A stretch of DNA of 64,000 bases, from the NCBI RefSeq assembly GCF_025151995.1, contig NZ_CP102290.1, forward strand, positions 1,240,001-1,304,000. Reading direction: 5' to 3'. Below, one piece after another: positions 52,069 through 61,052 of the stretch. This DNA is from Ruminococcus gauvreauii (GTDB taxonomy: Bacteria; Bacillota; Clostridia; Lachnospirales; Lachnospiraceae). A program made the position numbers and the translations under genes. Positions within the stretch are counted from its first letter, which is position 1, and the number at the start of each line of letters is the position of its first letter. The notes beneath the pieces were generated by a model. The model had not been told where the DNA came from. It did not search any database and saw nothing but the letters and a program-made list of their open reading frames with translations.

Positions 52069-53463
52069 ATGAGCACACCAAACAAACAACCAAAAAAAGA
52101 GCTCAGCAAAGCGCTGAAACTGTTCTATGGTGTTGGTGACTGCGGCTTTACGCTGATGACCAACGTGGAAAGTTATTTCTTCAATTTCTTTCTGACAAAC
52201 CTGGCTCAGTTCGGCCTCGGTACCGTAACACTGATCACCACAATTTCCAGCGCAGTTGACGCCTGTCTGTCATGGATGTACGGCGCCGTACTGAACAGTA
52301 TCAAACCAAAGAAATGGGGACGCTATCGTTCCTGGCTGATTTTACTTCCATGGCTGGTCCCATTCTTATTTGCGTTCCAGTTCCTGAAGATCGGTGACGG
52401 AGTCCTATCCGTCGTCATCATCATTGTAGCTACGATCGCCAGCCACGTCGTATGGAACTTCCCTTACGTGGCAAATGTATCCATGATCGCGATCGCCGGC
52501 CAGACACCCGATGACAGAGCACAGCTCTCTTCCACAAGAGCCGCATGGGCAAACTTCTCAAAAGTTATCTTCTCCTATGTCGGACCGCCTCTGGCTGCAG
52601 TTTTTGCAGGGATCATCGGAGAGACAAGCCAGTACGGCGCAACGGCATTCGTACTCGGCTGGGTAATGGCAGCTTTATATTTTGCACACTTTAAAATGTT
52701 CGACGGCTATGAAGAAGTCGACATGGAAGCAGTAAAAGACCGCAGCAAAGATACCACAAAGACAAGCGGCATGGACCTCGTAAGAGCGCTTCTGCAGAAC
52801 CCGCCGCTGATCATCCTTTTGATTTCAGATCTCGCAAAATGGATGTTCAACTTCGTAGTATCCGGTGTGGCAGTTTACTATTTTACATACGTCGCAAAGA
52901 ATGCAGGAATGCTTGCGACTTATATCCTGATCTCCAATATTCTCTGTGTTATCGGTTCTTACCTGGCAAAGAATATGGCGAAAAAATTCTCCACACGTAA
53001 GACAACGATCGGTATCTTCCTGCTGATGGCAGTCGTTCTGATCATCGCCAACTTCACATACACCAACGTGACGCTTGTCATGATCCTGATGTCTCTGGCA
53101 CAGTTCGGTTACGGCGTTGCCTACGCATGTACACCGGCACTGTACGCAGATACCATCGTTTATTCCGAGTGGAAGACCGGAAAGAATGCAACCGGATGGA
53201 TCAGCGGTCTTCAGAATGTTCCGCTGAAAGTCGGCGTTATGTTCCGCGGTATCATTATCTCCGCATGTCTCGCAGTCGCAAACTTCGATCCAAGCATCGA
53301 GGCTGCTGCTGCTACCGTTGAGCTTCAGAAAGGCATCTGCCTCGCATTCATGGTAATTCCGGCATGTGCATTGATCGTTGCAGCCCTGCTGCTCGCGTTT
53401 GGATTCCGCATCACAAAAGAAAAAGTAGAACAATACCAGGCTGAAATCGCTGCTCGTCAGTAA
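52069..53463 (+). CDS. MFS transporter of the glycoside-pentoside-hexuronide (GPH) family
   Basis: 464 residues, about 12 membrane helices. The start ALKLFYGVGDCGFTLMTNVESYFFNFFLTN is typical of MelB-like GPH symporters (GxGD near helix 1). Substrates are usually sugars or glycosides with Na+ or H+. GGAGGGTTACAC precedes ATG 52069. First of three genes; it may bring in the substrate whose methyl or other group the URO-D-like enzyme handles. Confidence 0.85.
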   Translation: MSTPNKQPKKELSKALKLFYGVGDCGFTLMTNVESYFFNFFLTNLAQFGLGTVTLITTISSAVDACLSWMYGAVLNSIKPKKWGRYRSWLILLPWLVPFLFAFQFLKIGDGVLSVVIIIVATIASHVVWNFPYVANVSMIAIAGQTPDDRAQLSSTRAAWANFSKVIFSYVGPPLAAVFAGIIGETSQYGATAFVLGWVMAALYFAHFKMFDGYEEVDMEAVKDRSKDTTKTSGMDLVRALLQNPPLIILLISDLAKWMFNFVVSGVAVYYFTYVAKNAGMLATYILISNILCVIGSYLAKNMAKKFSTRKTTIGIFLLMAVVLIIANFTYTNVTLVMILMSLAQFGYGVAYACTPALYADTIVYSEWKTGKNATGWISGLQNVPLKVGVMFRGIIISACLAVANFDPSIEAAAATVELQKGICLAFMVIPACALIVAALLLAFGFRITKEKVEQYQAEIAARQ

Positions 53464-53476
53464 TACGGAGGACAAT

Positions 53477-54868
53477 ATGAGACGAACCCAGATTGCCGGT
53501 GCAATATTAGCATGTGCAGTTCTGGTTGGTATGTTTTTCGTTCCGGAGAGCATTGGTCTTGGCAGAGAGGGAATAAACACTCTTGGGGTTCTGATAGCCA
53601 TTATTATCGCTTTGGTTACAGAGCCCCTTCCCCTTGGAATCGTCTGTATGCTCGGAGTCCCCATGATGGTGGTCTTCGGCACGGTTCCAAATATCGGTCA
53701 GGCCTTATCCGGTTACACCAACCATATTCTGTTTTTTGTACTGGTTTCTTTCGGAATTTCCGAAGCAATTGCAAAAGTACCGCTTTCCAAACGTCTGCTG
53801 GTACTGTTGATTAAACTGTTTGGCACAAAAACAAAGAACATCCTGCTCGCACTGATGCTGTGCGCGGCTGTATTATCTTCCATCATGTCAAATGTAGCTA
53901 CGACGGCAGTATTTGTCACTGTAGTCCTGAGCTTTTTGAATGTTTACGAAGACAAGGAAACCCGCAGCCGCAGCGGAAAAGCATTTATGATCGGACTTCC
54001 GATCGCAAGCATGATCGGCGGTATGATGACACCTGCGGGAAGCCCCCTGAACATGCTCGGAATGGATTTTCTGATCGAATCCGGTACCAGGATCTCCTTT
54101 GTGCAGTGGATGTGCATCGGTATTCCCATCGCGCTTATATCCCTGTTCGCCGCATGGCAGCTTATCTCGTTTGTATTCAAACCCGCGGAGATTGGCGATG
54201 ACAAAGTAAAAGCTTATATTACCAGTTTGAATATTCCGAAAAAATTTGATTTTCATGAAAAATACGTGTCAGTCATAATACTGTGCACATTCACACTGTG
54301 GGTCCTGTCTTCCTGGATTCCGGCCTTAAATATCACCGTTGTCGGAACAATCGCCTTTGCGTTCCTGTTCCTTCCCGGCATTGAGGTCCTCAACTGGAAA
54401 GATTACACACGTACCGTGAGCTGGGCATCCTTCTTTCTGATTGGAACTATGATGTCCCTGGGCAACGCCTTAAAAGTTAACGGCGTCAGCGAATGGCTGG
54501 TCGATCTTCTGTTCAGCAGCCAGATCGATCTTCCCCTCGTCCTGCTTGTAGCAGTGATCTGCCTGATCGTATTTCTCCTGCTGATCCCGATTCCGATCGG
54601 GCCGGCTCTGATCTCCATGCTGGGCGGTTCTTTCCTCTCCATGGCAGGTGCATGGGGAATATCACCGACACTGCTGATCATGCCGCTGACCATCTGCGCA
54701 TCCTGCTGTTTCCTGCTGCCGCTGGATACAGTTCCGCTTTTGACCTATGCTACCGGCTACTACAAAATGGGCGAAGTGCCCAAAGTATCGATTCCGATTC
54801 AGATCGTCATCACACTCTGTGTTTCCATCTGGGTTCCGGTTGCGCTTGGCTTTTTAGGTTTTCTTTAA
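53477..54868 (+). CDS. DASS/SLC13-family anion (dicarboxylate-type) transporter
   Basis: 463 residues with 11-12 membrane segments. The two Ser-Asn-Thr type motifs of the family are seen: SNVATTAV and TPAGSPLNML in the first half, and ILMPLTICASCC with LPLDTVPLL in the second. Members move succinate, citrate, sulfate or other anions with sodium. It is 13 bp after the GPH gene, with GGAGGACAAT before the ATG. The specific substrate is unknown. Confidence 0.82.
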   Translation: MRRTQIAGAILACAVLVGMFFVPESIGLGREGINTLGVLIAIIIALVTEPLPLGIVCMLGVPMMVVFGTVPNIGQALSGYTNHILFFVLVSFGISEAIAKVPLSKRLLVLLIKLFGTKTKNILLALMLCAAVLSSIMSNVATTAVFVTVVLSFLNVYEDKETRSRSGKAFMIGLPIASMIGGMMTPAGSPLNMLGMDFLIESGTRISFVQWMCIGIPIALISLFAAWQLISFVFKPAEIGDDKVKAYITSLNIPKKFDFHEKYVSVIILCTFTLWVLSSWIPALNITVVGTIAFAFLFLPGIEVLNWKDYTRTVSWASFFLIGTMMSLGNALKVNGVSEWLVDLLFSSQIDLPLVLLVAVICLIVFLLLIPIPIGPALISMLGGSFLSMAGAWGISPTLLIMPLTICASCCFLLPLDTVPLLTYATGYYKMGEVPKVSIPIQIVITLCVSIWVPVALGFLGFL

Positions 54869-54889
54869 CACACAGAAAGGAGTTTCATT

Positions 54890-55945
54890 ATGACTGCATT
54901 TAACGAAAAAGAATTAGAAGTAATCGGCGAATACAGTATGCCGGGCATCTACGGCGCCCCGGACTGTATCGTTCCGAAACAGAACCGCCCAATCACTCCA
55001 AAGGAAAACATGCTCCGCATGCTGAGAGGAGAAATGCCGCTCTGGGTTCCGAACCAGACTTATGATAATAATGCCGTCCAGCCGATGGTCCAGCCCGACG
55101 CTTACGCGAGAGCTTTTGGCGGAACTGACTGGTTTGGCATCGAGTGGGTTTACGAACCTCTTTCCAACGCGGCTATGGTAAAACCGGGAACCCGGCGTTT
55201 ATCTGACATTACTAACTGGAAAGAAGAACTCCCGTTTCCTGATCTCTCCGCTATCGACTGGCAGAAGGATTACGAGGAGAATTTCAAAGACCGCATCGCC
55301 GAGGACCGTTTCTCATACTTTCCGATCGTAAACGGACTCTTCGAGCGCACCGCCGACCTCACCAGCTTCGAGGACGCTTTCTGCTATCTTCTCGAGGAAC
55401 CGGAAGTTCTGACAGAGTTTTACGATGCGCTGGTTGACTGGCACATTGAACTGATCAAAATTGCTCATGACGTTTACCATGTAGATATGATCCTGTTCCA
55501 CGACGATATGGGAACACAGAGAAGCACATTCTTCTCCCCGGATCTCTATGAAGAGCTCCTGCTTCCGCAATACCAGAAGATCACGAAGGCAGCTCATGAC
55601 ATGGGCATGTACATCTGCCTGCATTCGTGCGGATGCATCGGCACGCTGATGCCCCTCATCATCAAGGCCGGCTTCGATGCCTGGGAGGGACAGGACAGCG
55701 CAAACGACAAGAAAGCGATCATGGAAACATACGGAAAAGATCTCGCACAGTGTACGCTGTACATCATCCCGGCGGAGATGAGCGACGAGGATGCCGTGGC
55801 ACACATTCACAAAACCGTGGATGACCTTGCAATGACCGGACGTTTTGCCTGCCGGCTGCGCGACAACAAACCAGACCGCGCAGTCAACCTTGCAGATGAG
55901 CTGTACCGCTACAGCCGTATAAAATATCTGGAAATGCAGAAATAA
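54890..55945 (+). CDS. Uroporphyrinogen decarboxylase-family protein, MtaA/CmuA-like methyltransferase
   Basis: 351 residues. URO-D fold; the zinc-type motif of the corrinoid methyltransferase branch is present as YICLHSCGCIG, and HDDMGTQRSTFFSP matches the family. Such proteins move methyl groups between a corrinoid protein and a thiol or folate carrier; true URO-D would have different conserved residues and a heme context. No corrinoid protein is next to it. Third gene of the operon, GGAGTTTCATT before the ATG. A second relative follows at 57059. Confidence 0.78.
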   Translation: MTAFNEKELEVIGEYSMPGIYGAPDCIVPKQNRPITPKENMLRMLRGEMPLWVPNQTYDNNAVQPMVQPDAYARAFGGTDWFGIEWVYEPLSNAAMVKPGTRRLSDITNWKEELPFPDLSAIDWQKDYEENFKDRIAEDRFSYFPIVNGLFERTADLTSFEDAFCYLLEEPEVLTEFYDALVDWHIELIKIAHDVYHVDMILFHDDMGTQRSTFFSPDLYEELLLPQYQKITKAAHDMGMYICLHSCGCIGTLMPLIIKAGFDAWEGQDSANDKKAIMETYGKDLAQCTLYIIPAEMSDEDAVAHIHKTVDDLAMTGRFACRLRDNKPDRAVNLADELYRYSRIKYLEMQK

Positions 55946-55970
55946 CAGAATACCGGTTCAAAAAACCATG

Positions 55971-56018
55971 AAAAAGTCCGGTTTCCGGGAGTTTGTCTTC
56001 CCCGAAACCGGACTTTTC
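55971..56018. terminator. Bidirectional terminator
   Basis: AAAAGTCCGGTTTC and GAAACCGGACTTTT arms around an 18-base loop. It ends the transporter operon (+) and overlaps the stop of the arylamine acetyltransferase gene (-). Confidence 0.9.
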
Positions 56019-56800
56019 TATATTTCTATCCCAAATTCCTGCCTCAGCAGTTCATGATACCGTCTGTCATCTCTCACCGTCTCCTCTTTGCGCACGCCGT
56101 CAATCGTTTTCGCAAAGGTATCTCCCACCAGCGAAATACTGCCGCCATGAAGCCTGCGGTTGATCATGCGCTGTTTTACAAAAACCGAATCGGGATGTGT
56201 GGAACAGTAGTGATTCAGCGTCACGAACTCCACTTCATCCTGCGGCATCAGCGTAAACTGCATGATATCCACCCATGTTCCAGCGGTCACGTACGACAGC
56301 ATCCACCAATACTCATCACTTTTCTGTACACGGAATTTCTGCCCCGCACAGATCTTCTCAAAGCCGTCTTCCACCTTCACAGCTCCGCCGGGCTGCGGTC
56401 CTCCGTAACCGACGTCACAGAAATAAACGCCGTCCTCAAGCGTTACGAGCGACCCCACGTGCAGAACCGGAGGCAGATAATCCTTTCCCCGGACGATCCT
56501 ACAGCGGCAGGCACAGGCATCATAACCTAACGCATTTAAAAGTTTCAGGAACAGCGTATTCAGTTCGAAACAGTATCCCCCTCTTTTCCTGGTCACAATT
56601 TTATCGAAAATATCTTCCGTACCTATGGAAATCGGAAGATTCCTGTCGTACACGTCAATATTCTCAAATGGAATTTCACACTGATGGGTATAGACCAGCC
56701 TGTCGAGATACGCTTCATCACACTGCTCGGGCGCCTCCAGCCCCAGTCTTTCAAGGTATGCTCCGACATCGGGAATCTCACGGTAAAGCTCTTCGTACAT
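56018..56800 (-). CDS. nat: Arylamine N-acetyltransferase
   Basis: 260 residues. The catalytic triad is plain: Cys77 in RGGYCFELN, His114 in PVLHVGSLV and Asp129 in FCDVGYGGP. NATs transfer acetyl from acetyl-CoA to aromatic amines or hydrazines. ATG 56800 follows AGGAGATG. It interrupts the two URO-D-type units on the opposite strand and may be an unrelated neighbour or act on aromatic products. Confidence 0.92.
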   Translation of the reverse strand: MYEELYREIPDVGAYLERLGLEAPEQCDEAYLDRLVYTHQCEIPFENIDVYDRNLPISIGTEDIFDKIVTRKRGGYCFELNTLFLKLLNALGYDACACRCRIVRGKDYLPPVLHVGSLVTLEDGVYFCDVGYGGPQPGGAVKVEDGFEKICAGQKFRVQKSDEYWWMLSYVTAGTWVDIMQFTLMPQDEVEFVTLNHYCSTHPDSVFVKQRMINRRLHGGSISLVGDTFAKTIDGVRKEETVRDDRRYHELLRQEFGIEI

Positions 56801-56891
56801 ATCTTTTCATCTCCTGTCATTATAAATTAGCTTATCCACAGTTTAACACTTCAAATCCTCAGTGAAAACGTCTTTTTTTTCTTTTTTTAAT

Positions 56892-56971
56892 TATCCTACA
56901 AACCGTTCAGTCAATCCCAAATATATGGTATGCAATGTAGGATTGCTGACAGATTTCCCCTATAGTATAAT
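56892..56971 (+). promoter_or_regulatory. Regulated promoter of the second URO-D-like gene (paired CCTAC/GTAGG sites)
   Basis: Half-site TTATCCTACAAAC (centre 56897) and inverse half-site CAATGTAGGATTG (centre 56939) are 42 bp apart; the latter is itself framed by GCAAT...ATTGC. TATAAT at 56966-56971 begins 27 bp after the second centre. The layout equals that at 51915-51993. Confidence 0.7.
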
Positions 56972-57058
56972 AGAGAAAACGCCATGTTATATAGTTCAAC
57001 GTATTGTATGAATAATCACGAGAACGAAATGTATTGGAGGAAAAAAGGAGGAATTCAC

Positions 57059-58054
57059 ATGTTAACAGCAAAACAAAATTTTCTGGAAACGATCAAGGTT
57101 GACGGCAAGCCGGACCGCCTGGTAAATCAGTATGAACCATTCGTACATATTGGTAATGATCCGCTCAGTGTATATACCCGCGGAAACCGTGTCCGCGGCA
57201 AAACAAGCGTAGACAGATGGGGGACAACGATCCTGTTTCCCGAAGACGCTCCGGGACCGATGCCTCACGTCACTGATGACTTGAAAGTGTGCCCTGACGT
57301 TACAGAATGGCAGAAATATGTAAAAGTACCGGATCTGCTCGGCAACTGCAGCGAGGGATGGGAAAATGCACTTGCAACTGCTGCAGAGGTAGACCGTGAC
57401 GAAAAACTGGTCATGGGCTTCATGGGTACCGGTATTTTCGAACAGTGTCATTTCCTGATGGGCTTTGAAGATACGCTGATGAACTTCTTACTGGAGCCGG
57501 AAGCAATGAAGGATCTCGTTGCAACTGTAGCTGAATACCGTTTCCAGTATGCGAAACTTCTTGTTGACAATCTGAAACCTGATGTCATCCTCTCCCATGA
57601 CGACTGGGGTGCAAAACACAGCCTGTTCATGGATCCGGATATCTGGAGAGAATTCTTCAAAGAACACTACCGCAGAATCTACGGTTATATGCGTGAACAT
57701 GATGTGATCGTAATCCACCATGCAGACTCCTTCCTGGAGCCGATCATCGAAGATATGGCAGAGATCGGAATTCAGGTATGGCAGGGTGTTCTTCCTGAAA
57801 ATGACATCGTAGGGATGCAGAAAAAACTGAACGGTAAAATGACCCTGATGGGCGGACTTGACGCGACAATCGACCGCGTTGATTCCACAGATGAGGAAAT
57901 CCGTGCAAGCGTACGCAAAGCCTGCGAGGCTTACGGACCCGGCGGACATTTTATCCCGTGTATGACATATGGTTTATCCGGAACAATTTACCCGCATACT
58001 GATGAGATCATTCGAGATGAGATCGAACAGTATAACAAAGACACTTATAAATAA
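57059..58054 (+). CDS. Uroporphyrinogen decarboxylase-family protein lacking the zinc Cys
   Basis: 331 residues from ATG 57059, which follows AAAGGAGG. It shares the URO-D fold and segments with the protein at 54890, for example ILSHDDWGAKHSLFMDP. At the place of HSCG it has VIHHADSFLEP, so the Cys of the corrinoid-methyltransferase zinc site is absent. Role therefore unclear: a diverged methyltransferase, demethylase or different chemistry. It stands alone in its transcript, with a hairpin after the stop. Confidence 0.75.
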   Translation: MLTAKQNFLETIKVDGKPDRLVNQYEPFVHIGNDPLSVYTRGNRVRGKTSVDRWGTTILFPEDAPGPMPHVTDDLKVCPDVTEWQKYVKVPDLLGNCSEGWENALATAAEVDRDEKLVMGFMGTGIFEQCHFLMGFEDTLMNFLLEPEAMKDLVATVAEYRFQYAKLLVDNLKPDVILSHDDWGAKHSLFMDPDIWREFFKEHYRRIYGYMREHDVIVIHHADSFLEPIIEDMAEIGIQVWQGVLPENDIVGMQKKLNGKMTLMGGLDATIDRVDSTDEEIRASVRKACEAYGPGGHFIPCMTYGLSGTIYPHTDEIIRDEIEQYNKDTYK

Positions 58055-58072
58055 TTTACCTTTCACCTTCCG

Positions 58073-58092
58073 GGACCGCCGTCTGGCGGTCC
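58073..58092 (+). terminator. Hairpin after the second URO-D-like gene
   Basis: GGACCGCC and GGCGGTCC with a four-base GTCT loop. T-rich but interrupted tail (TTCCCTTTTGCATTTTTT). Confidence 0.7.
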
Positions 58093-58185
58093 TTCCCTTT
58101 TGCATTTTTTTATCATTTTTGTTATACTGTCAAAAGAATCAACTGTTTTTTATGTACAATCCGCACAAAGAAAGGCTGAACATCC

Positions 58186-59751
58186 ATGCAGAAAAAAGTG
58201 TATCCTGACTCAGCGCCTCCCTCAGAAGGCTTTTTACTGAATATGCAGATACTTGCAGACTCTCTGGAAGACAGGTTTGATATGCTGGAATTTTCCCCTG
58301 CCGGTAACCGTCCAACACTGAAAAGCATACGCCACTACCGAAACGGGACCGCCCCGACCATCGGGTATGCGTATATCCTGTGGGCGTTTCAGATCAATGA
58401 ACGTTTTGCCTCTTTGCAGGACGTTTCACTGATCATCATCGGAGAACCGGAGCGGACCATGCTTTCCGCCAGTACCTCCTACATCATTTTAGCTGAGAAT
58501 GCCGATATCTCGGAGGTCTTCGACTTTACAACAGATATTTTTCTCCGCTATTCTGCCTGGGACCTGGCGCTGCAGAAAGCCCTGAACAGCGATAACCCCC
58601 TTAACGACATGCTTCAGGCCAGCCTTAGCATCTTCCGCAACCCCATGTTTATTCATGATACCGATTTTTATATCCTGGCATGTCCGAATGTCGTCGAAGG
58701 CATGACTGTGTGGAGCCGCGATTCCAGGAACGGCCGGGATATGGTCCCTCTGGAAGTCATCAACGACCTCAAGATCGACCATGAGTATATCCACACGCTG
58801 CAGACCCAGAGTGCCGATATGTTCTCCGCCAATCAGCGCGGTTACCGCATTCTGTATAACAATCTCTGGAACGGTAACCGTTACGAAGGCCGTGTCCTGG
58901 TCAATGAGCTCCAGAGCATAATCAAGCCGGGAGACTACCTTGCACTGGAGTACCTGTCCAGCATCGTACTCGCATGCATCTCAGAGCGCAACGTTTTCTG
59001 GACCAGTCTCGGCAGGAATGCGGAAGAAATATGCAAACAGATTCTCAGCCAGTCTGTCACTGACGAGCGCGAGATCAGCCATCTTCTGCGCTTTCTGGGC
59101 TGGGGATATCACGATAAATATATCATTATCAAGCTGGGAACAGAACACTCCAACACCGATTACCGCTTCACCACCAGCACCTTTGGTTACATCGAGTCCC
59201 AGGTAGCCGCAAGCCACGCCTTTTTCTACGACCAGAGCATTGTTGTGATCGTCAATCAGACGGTGGGCAAAAATACGACGCCCCAGATCGTCAGCAACAT
59301 GGCGTGGCTGATACGGGAAGGTCTGTTCAAGATGGGCGTCAGCAATGAAATCTTTGACTTCTCACAGATTCACCAGGGGTACCGCCAGGCGTCCATCGCG
59401 CTTGAATACGGCAGCAGGAGCAACAGCATGATCTGGTGTTATGATTTTAAGGATTATGTACTGGATTACATGTTTGATAAAATCTGTGAAGATATCCCGT
59501 ATGAGTATCTCTGCGCGCAGTCCATCCAGCAGCTCGCACACTACGACGAACAGCACAACACGAAACTGAACGAGACGCTTGAGACTTACCTGCGGCTGGA
59601 GCGAAACGTTGTACAGACTGCAAAGACGCTGTACATCCACCGCAGCACTCTGTTCTACCGGCTGGACCGCATCCAGCAGCTGACCAGCCTGGATCTGGAC
59701 GATCCCCGCATCCGTCTTTACCTTGAAATCTCTTATCAAATGAATAAATAG
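58186..59751 (+). CDS. PucR/CdaR-type transcriptional regulator
   Basis: 521 residues. The C-terminal PucR helix-turn-helix is clear: LETYLRLERNVVQTAKTLYIHRSTLFYRLDRIQQLTSLDLDDPRIRLYLEISYQM. Before it lies a GGDEF-like PucR middle domain (FGYIESQVAASHAFFYDQSIVVIVN) and an N-terminal sensor part without a motif I can name. Relatives respond to purine or sugar-acid intermediates. It follows the second URO-D-like gene and is the best candidate for the protein that binds the paired CCTAC/GTAGG sites. Confidence 0.85.
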   Translation: MQKKVYPDSAPPSEGFLLNMQILADSLEDRFDMLEFSPAGNRPTLKSIRHYRNGTAPTIGYAYILWAFQINERFASLQDVSLIIIGEPERTMLSASTSYIILAENADISEVFDFTTDIFLRYSAWDLALQKALNSDNPLNDMLQASLSIFRNPMFIHDTDFYILACPNVVEGMTVWSRDSRNGRDMVPLEVINDLKIDHEYIHTLQTQSADMFSANQRGYRILYNNLWNGNRYEGRVLVNELQSIIKPGDYLALEYLSSIVLACISERNVFWTSLGRNAEEICKQILSQSVTDEREISHLLRFLGWGYHDKYIIIKLGTEHSNTDYRFTTSTFGYIESQVAASHAFFYDQSIVVIVNQTVGKNTTPQIVSNMAWLIREGLFKMGVSNEIFDFSQIHQGYRQASIALEYGSRSNSMIWCYDFKDYVLDYMFDKICEDIPYEYLCAQSIQQLAHYDEQHNTKLNETLETYLRLERNVVQTAKTLYIHRSTLFYRLDRIQQLTSLDLDDPRIRLYLEISYQMNK

Positions 59752-59775
59752 AAACAGAATACGTGAAAAGTTATC

Positions 59776-59825
59776 AAAAAGGACCGGTTTGCTCATGCAA
59801 TGAAACATGCAGACCGGTCCTTTTT
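59776..59825. terminator. Bidirectional terminator
   Basis: AAAAAGGACCGGT and ACCGGTCCTTTTT arms form a 13-bp stem between the PucR gene (+) and the dehydrogenase gene (-). Confidence 0.9.
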
Positions 59826-59856
59826 GAATGCGGCAATTAATTTCTGCCGAAAATAT

Positions 59857-60873
59857 TTAAGATATCTTCACAGCCCTGTGGCTCTTGAATGACTCCGCCG
59901 CGGCAAACGCCATCTCCGTAGATTTCGTTCCGTCGTACACCGTTACGCCCGGCTTTCTTCCCTCCCTGATACAGGATATGAACTCTTCCATCTCAAGCTG
60001 ATAGGATTCTGCAAATCTGACTGGAAACGATTCCACACACTCCTGCACCGCCCCGTGTTTATCATAGATAACCGCCAGATTCTTTGCCGGGACAGGGCTG
60101 ATCCGGATGGATCCCTCCGTGCCCACGATCTCTGTCTCAATATGATAGCCGTGCGGCGCCGTTCTGCCCACATGAATCTGCCCGAGCGCCCCGTTTTCAA
60201 ACTCAAACATGGCACAACCAGTCTCACAGTCTCCATTCTCCTCAAATTCCGGATGCTTGAAGGTGCAGCCGAGTGCATACACTTCCGTTGCATCAGCCCC
60301 CAGGAACCAGCGCATCAGGTCAATGTCATGGATCGCCATATCGATGTAGATCCCCCCGCTTGTTCCGCAGAATCTGATAGCTCCTTCCACGAGCGCTTCG
60401 GGGTCAATCCCTGTTGCCTTCACCAGATACGGTTTCCCGATCGCACCCTCGTCGATCTTCTTCTTTGCATATGCATAAGACTGGTCGTACCGGCGCATAA
60501 ATCCCAGGAAAAAGACTCTATCCGAGTATTTTTCCACTGCGCGCTCCGCCTGCCTGCACTCCTCAATCGTGACGCCGAGGGGTTTTTCGCAGAAGACATG
60601 CTTGCCCGCCGCAAGAGCGGCCTCGATCTGCCAGCAGTGTTCCCCGCTTGTCGTCACGATCGCCACCGCGTCAATGTCTGCCTTTCCCAGCATCTCATGA
60701 AAGTCCGTGTACACATCGTTCACACCGAGCTCCCGTTTCGCATAGTCCAGCTCCGACTCCATGATCGAGCACGCCGCAGTCAGCGACGCCCCCGGAATCC
60801 TGTAGCATAGATTTTTTGCATGCACCTTTCCCAGGCGCCCAAGACCTGCAATTCCCACTTTTATAGTTGACAT
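59857..60873 (-). CDS. Gfo/Idh/MocA-family oxidoreductase, inositol dehydrogenase-like
   Basis: 338 residues. The N-terminal Rossmann motif is GIAGLGRLGKVHAKNL, the catalytic EKP is in FCEKPLGVT, and the C-terminal sugar domain contains GGIYIDMAIHDIDLMRW with the typical D-x3-H dyad. The closest known group is myo- or scyllo-inositol 2-dehydrogenase, but other polyols are possible. ATG 60873 follows AGGAGGAATAC. It diverges from the AraC regulator gene (180 bp apart). Confidence 0.85.
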   Translation of the reverse strand: MSTIKVGIAGLGRLGKVHAKNLCYRIPGASLTAACSIMESELDYAKRELGVNDVYTDFHEMLGKADIDAVAIVTTSGEHCWQIEAALAAGKHVFCEKPLGVTIEECRQAERAVEKYSDRVFFLGFMRRYDQSYAYAKKKIDEGAIGKPYLVKATGIDPEALVEGAIRFCGTSGGIYIDMAIHDIDLMRWFLGADATEVYALGCTFKHPEFEENGDCETGCAMFEFENGALGQIHVGRTAPHGYHIETEIVGTEGSIRISPVPAKNLAVIYDKHGAVQECVESFPVRFAESYQLEMEEFISCIREGRKPGVTVYDGTKSTEMAFAAAESFKSHRAVKIS

Positions 60874-61052
60874 AATGTATTCCTCCTGTTTTCCCTTTAC
60901 CTGTTATCGATCTTATGGATATCCAAATGTCCTGTCCGATGCGGCGCCTCTTGTGCATCTGATGTGGTTATTATATAATACAGAAAAGCGCTTCACACTA
61001 TCGCCATTTGCCCTAAAATATACATTTCTTGCCCAGATAATCAGGAGGATTT
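60874..61052. promoter_or_regulatory. Divergent promoter region between dehydrogenase and AraC genes
   Basis: Holds promoters for both directions; TTATTATATAATACAG near 60970 is a likely -10 region. No clear palindrome seen. The AraC protein itself is the likely regulator. Confidence 0.4.
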
